Notes under the pieces: generated by a model
Told to the model about the DNA's origin: nothing
The model's input: the letters and a program-made list of their open reading frames with translations, nothing else
Database searches by the model: none
Made by a program: the position numbers and the translations under genes
Shown here: one piece after another, positions 58,634 through 64,000 of the stretch
Layout of the letters: each line of letters begins with the position of its first letter
Numbering within the stretch: the stretch's first letter is position 1
From: CAIVVT01 sp963757265
Lineage (GTDB): Bacteria > Acidobacteriota > Terriglobia > Bryobacterales > Bryobacteraceae
NCBI GenBank assembly: GCA_963757265.1
Contig: CAVWRA010000004.1
Location: forward strand, 1-64,000
DNA: 64,000 nt
Reading direction: 5' to 3'

Positions 58634-59605
58634 CTACCGCTGGCCCTCGCCCGCGCCCGTCTCCTGCCTGCTCAGGACTTGCCGTACAGCGTAAATGCGC
58701 CGTCCCTGGCTCTCGAAATACGTGCGCATCATCACCTCGCCCAGCAGCCCCGTGGTGAACATCATCATCCCCAGTCCCAGCAGGATGCCGCCCGCGAACA
58801 GCAGCGGGCCGTGCTCCGCGATGATGTCCTGGCCGAGGATCTTTTCCACCAGCAGGAATGCGAGAATCCCCATGCCCGCCGCCGAGCTGAGCAGCCCGAT
58901 GCGCCCGAAGAAATGCATCGGCCGCGTCAGGTAGCGCAGCAGGAAACGGATCGTCAGAATGTCGAAGAAGACGTTGAACGTCCGTCCGATCCCGTAGTGC
59001 GACGCCCCACCCTCGCGCGGCGGGTTCGCGATCGGCACCTCGACGATACTCGCGCCGTAGAAGCTTGCCAGCGCCGGGATGAAGCGGTGCAGCTCGCCGT
59101 ACAGGTTGACCTCCTTCAGGATCTCCGCCCGGTAAGCCTTGAACGTCGTCCCGAAATCGTGCAGCTCGACGCCCGACACCTGCGCCATCATCCAGTTGGC
59201 GATGCGCGATGGGATCTTGCGCAGCACCGGATTGTCGTGCCGCTCCTTGCGCCACCCGCTGGCGATGTCGTAGCCTTCCTGGACTTTGTGCACCAGCGCT
59301 GGCAGGTCCGCCGGGTCGTGCTGCAGGTCCCCGTCCATGGCCACGATGATCTCGCCGCGCGCCTCGTCAAAGCCCGCCGAAAGCGCCGCCGTCTGCCCGA
59401 AATTGCGCCGCAGCCGGATCACCTTCAGCCGCCGGTCGGTCTCCACCAGGTTGGCCAGCAACTCGAAACTGCGGTCGCTCGAGGCGTCGTCCACGAAGAT
59501 GATTTCGTAGCTTTGGGCGAGCTGCCCAAGCACCGCGGTCAGGCGGTCGTACAGCGGCAAAATGGCCTGCTCTTCGTTGTGGATCGGGATGACGACGGAC
59601 AGCAT
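58634..59605 (-). CDS. polyprenyl-phosphate glycosyltransferase (family 2, DPM1/ArnC-like)
   Basis: 323 residues. GT-A catalytic domain: LSVVIPIHNEEQAILPLYDR, YEIIFVDDASSDRSFELLAN, LRRNFGQTAALSAGFDEARG, EIIVAMDGDLQHDPADLPAL (DxD) and SGWRKERHDNPVLRKIPSRI. Two C-terminal membrane helices follow (GRIGLLSSAAGMGILAFLLV and FAGGILLGLGMMMFTTGLLG). This is the layout of undecaprenyl-phosphate glucosyl-, mannosyl- or aminoarabinosyl-transferases that load a lipid carrier for envelope modification. No partner flippase or GT-C transferase is adjacent. It is divergent from gyrA. Confidence 0.9.
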   Translation of the reverse strand: MLSVVIPIHNEEQAILPLYDRLTAVLGQLAQSYEIIFVDDASSDRSFELLANLVETDRRLKVIRLRRNFGQTAALSAGFDEARGEIIVAMDGDLQHDPADLPALVHKVQEGYDIASGWRKERHDNPVLRKIPSRIANWMMAQVSGVELHDFGTTFKAYRAEILKEVNLYGELHRFIPALASFYGASIVEVPIANPPREGGASHYGIGRTFNVFFDILTIRFLLRYLTRPMHFFGRIGLLSSAAGMGILAFLLVEKILGQDIIAEHGPLLFAGGILLGLGMMMFTTGLLGEVMMRTYFESQGRRIYAVRQVLSRQETGAGEGQR

Positions 59606-59712
59606 GCGGCTAACCTCATGATAACGCGAAACCTACTGATGCCAAAGGAGAAAAGCCCTGCATGCCATGGCCTTCAGGAGGCCGAATTTGTTAAAATCAA
59701 AGACAGTCATCG

Positions 59713-62349
<2,637 letters not shown>

Positions 62350-62427
62350 GAGAGTGGTCTGAAGCATCGCCCTGACACCGCACTGCGGCGCATGGAGGCC
62401 GGGCTTTTCCGGCGTCATACTGAAGAC

Positions 62428-62691
62428 ATGCCGCAGGGCTCCGGCGAAGATGGCAAGCGAGGCCGGGCGTCGATGTTCGGATGGTGGTACACCTGCACGG
62501 GGCTGGGTTTTGCGCTGCTCGGCGTTCGCAACTGGATCGCCCATGCCCCCGCGTGGTCCATTGCGTTGCGATTCATCATCGCAGCCGGGTTCGTCCTCCT
62601 CGGCTTCGCGACATTCCGTCCGGCTGGACGTTCAGAGGGCCGTTCCGCGCGCCAACCCGATCGCCGCCCCGGCAACGAACCGCCCCAGTGA
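62428..62691 (+). CDS. small membrane protein, 87 aa
   Basis: Not recognised. From ATG 62428: a short basic start, then two predicted membrane segments (GWWYTCTGLGFALLGVRNWI and SIALRFIIAAGFVLLGFATF) and a basic, Arg/Pro-rich C-terminal tail. ATG 62473 would start right at the first segment. Codon third positions are GC-rich in this frame. The ribosome-binding site is weak (GAAGAC). It could be a small two-TM protein of unknown role, downstream of gyrA. Confidence 0.5.
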   Translation: MPQGSGEDGKRGRASMFGWWYTCTGLGFALLGVRNWIAHAPAWSIALRFIIAAGFVLLGFATFRPAGRSEGRSARQPDRRPGNEPPQ

Positions 62692-62843
62692 GGCGCCGCG
62701 CCTGAGATCGGGTTTCGCAGGATGCGAGACAAGTCGGGAGTTTTGCACCGCTGGGCGCGGAGAGAATCACCGGGCGCGCTGGACTGATTAGCTGGCGGTT
62801 CATTCGCATGCCCGCGCGTAAAGGAGGGTACAATCGGGGCACC

Positions 62844-63146
62844 ATGCCGACCAGCGCTATGCTCGCTGCGGCTGAAGCACTCCCGTTCGGAGTTGCCATC
62901 ACCGACAGCCGGGGATTCGTCACGTGGGCGAATCCTGCGTTCGCTCGAATTTCAGGGCGCAGCCTGCAGGAACTGGCCGGGCAACGGGCATATCAGTCTT
63001 TGGCAAAGACATCACGGAACGAACGGCAGCGGAGGCGGCACTGCACGCTCAGGGTGAGAGGTTTCCGAGAATCACCGAAAACAGTCCCGACGGATTGGCG
63101 GCCAAAATCCGCCAAAATCCGCGCAGTGCTCGGCCCCGCCAAGTGA
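62844..63146 (+). pseudogene. PAS-domain sensor remnant
   Basis: One frame begins with a PAS domain (ALPFGVAITDSRGFVTWANP, AFARISGRSLQELAGQ). A second frame about 60 nt later carries the end of a PAC motif and the start of another PAS domain (SVFGKDITERTAAEAALHAQ, then GERFPRITENSPDGLA). The core of the first PAS and everything after the second are missing, so this is a decayed fragment with an internal deletion and frame change, not a simple one-base error. No kinase or output domain follows. AAAGGAGG and a TACAAT hexamer precede the ATG. Confidence 0.6.
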
Positions 63147-63221
63147 TCAGCCGGTCCTGTTCCAGGCCCTCCGGAGACGCGCGCCGCTGCGGTCGTGGAT
63201 ATGATCATGGGGATGCCTGAA

Positions 63222-64000
63222 ATGACACCTCGCGAACGCTGGATGGCGGTCCTCGAAGGCCGCGCCGCCGACCGGCCGCCGTGCGACTACTGGGGCACTG
63301 CCGAAGTGACCGCCCGCTTGAAGCGCGACCTGAATTGCCCCGACGACCGCGCGCTGTGGAATTGTCTGGGCGTGGACAAGTGCATCCACCTGGCACCACG
63401 CCATCCGCGGGCCGTGGAAACGGACTGGCATCTGCAGTCCCTGTTCAGTATCTGGGGCATCGTGACGCGCGAAATCGGATACGGGTCGGGCGTCTATTGC
63501 GAGGTCGCCAGCGGTCCGCTGGAACTGGCCGAGACGCCGGCCGACGTGGAGCGCTTCGCCTGGCCGGATCCCGAGGAGTGGGACCTGACCGGTCTTCGCC
63601 CGCAGGCGCTGGCCTGGAAAGACTACCCCATCCTGTGCGGCTCCCACGAGCCGTTCTATCTCTACAGCCGGATGCGCGGCATGGAGCGCGCGCTCACCGA
63701 TCTGCTGGACCGCCCGGCCATCGCCGAAGCGGCCCTGGAGCGCATCCACTGGATTCACGTGCGCCTGTTCGAGCGCATCCTGGCGGAGTTGGGCGGCCTG
63801 CTCGACCTCGTGTATGTCGCCGAAGACCTCGGCACCCAGGAATCGCTGCTGATGAGCCCGGCGCTGTTCCGGCGTTTTCTGCGCCCCACGCTCAGCCGCG
63901 TGATCGACCTCGCGCATCGCCACGGCGTGCGCGTCTTCCACCACGACGACGGCGCGATCCGCCCGTTGATCCCCGATCTGCTCGACATAGGCATCGACGT
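63222..64000 (+). CDS. URO-D family methyltransferase-like protein, partial (runs off the window)
   Basis: 259 residues of a uroporphyrinogen-decarboxylase-superfamily protein: TPRERWMAVLEGRAADRPPC opening, then VDKCIHLAPRHPRAVETDWH, PILCGSHEPFYLYSRMRGME, LVYVAEDLGTQESLLMSPAL with FRRFLRPTLSRVIDL, and HRHGVRVFHHDDGAIRPLIP at the truncated end. The HHDDG replaces the HxCG of the corrinoid-methyltransferase type seen at 18342. It is therefore not HemE; the substrate is unknown. In-frame ATGs at 63201, 63207 and 63213 are alternatives; 63222 follows GGGG by 9 nt and gives the family start. The C terminus lies beyond base 64000. Confidence 0.82.
   Translation, partial: MTPRERWMAVLEGRAADRPPCDYWGTAEVTARLKRDLNCPDDRALWNCLGVDKCIHLAPRHPRAVETDWHLQSLFSIWGIVTREIGYGSGVYCEVASGPLELAETPADVERFAWPDPEEWDLTGLRPQALAWKDYPILCGSHEPFYLYSRMRGMERALTDLLDRPAIAEAALERIHWIHVRLFERILAELGGLLDLVYVAEDLGTQESLLMSPALFRRFLRPTLSRVIDLAHRHGVRVFHHDDGAIRPLIPDLLDIGID

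Overview
The window reads as one chromosomal segment of a high-GC Gram-negative bacterium, most likely an Acidobacteriota member of the Solibacter/Bryobacter type. This placement is inferred from gene content: a secretin fused to a cohesin-like domain, Tat-signal Gfo/Idh/MocA and sugar-isomerase-like proteins, tandem archaeal-type phosphohexomutases, an HpnH hopanoid enzyme, a DUF6599-like domain and the 'STGPRTP' family. No rRNA or tRNA gene was recognised.

Layout. 1-4055 (minus): a broken outer-membrane-protein fragment joined to a truncated phosphohexomutase, then an intact second phosphohexomutase and a CBM9-like exported protein, translationally coupled. 4517-9649 (minus): an oxidoreductase, an orphan 6PGDH-like Rossmann domain, two pseudopilins and the secretin. 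9783-11864: smpB and pepA (one frameshift). 12026-13632: a complete IS1182-type insertion sequence with terminal inverted repeats and a probable 4-bp target duplication. 13707-17469: a small protein and hpnH, divergent from a TetR regulator across a 22-bp palindrome, then a soluble-transhydrogenase-like flavoprotein. 17600-20733: small basic proteins, a UroD-like methyltransferase and the STGPRTP protein. 20896-23300: a compositionally different two-gene island between imperfect direct repeats. 23399-30418: PfpI, TIM-barrel, hemerythrin, flavin reductase, HU, M50 protease, two glycosyltransferases and the prepilin peptidase that would process the pseudopilins. 30416-43226: two copies of a ~200-bp MITE-like element bracket a lone phage-tail-tube-like protein, a phosphoesterase, a MEMO protein, a frameshifted SDR, PhhB, a serine-hydrolase/NamZ fusion and two transporters. 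43364-45799: hybrid histidine kinase.

The most interesting block is 45905-55770. It holds a membrane polyferredoxin, a Tat-signal DUF362 protein, a radical-SAM AmrS protein that also carries a Tat-like signal, and a MEMO-AMMECR1 fusion with an export signal. A spermidine-synthase-like membrane protein, a second DUF362 protein and a redoxin/DsbD-alpha fusion follow. The redoxin has an in-frame UGA exactly where the first active-site Cys should be (UxxC), with a bSECIS-like hairpin 14 nt downstream: a probable selenoprotein. The set looks like an extracytoplasmic AmmeMemoRadiSam system with its own electron and thiol supply. 55881-64000 is mostly ordinary: an oxidoreductase, a TrmB-like regulator, a cysteine hydrolase, a glycosyltransferase, gyrA, a PAS remnant and a second UroD-like gene running off the end.

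Four single-base +1 shifts in short homopolymers (two in the left-edge fragment, one each in pepA and the SDR gene) look more like indel-prone sequencing than independent gene death. The left-edge gene joint may be an assembly chimera.
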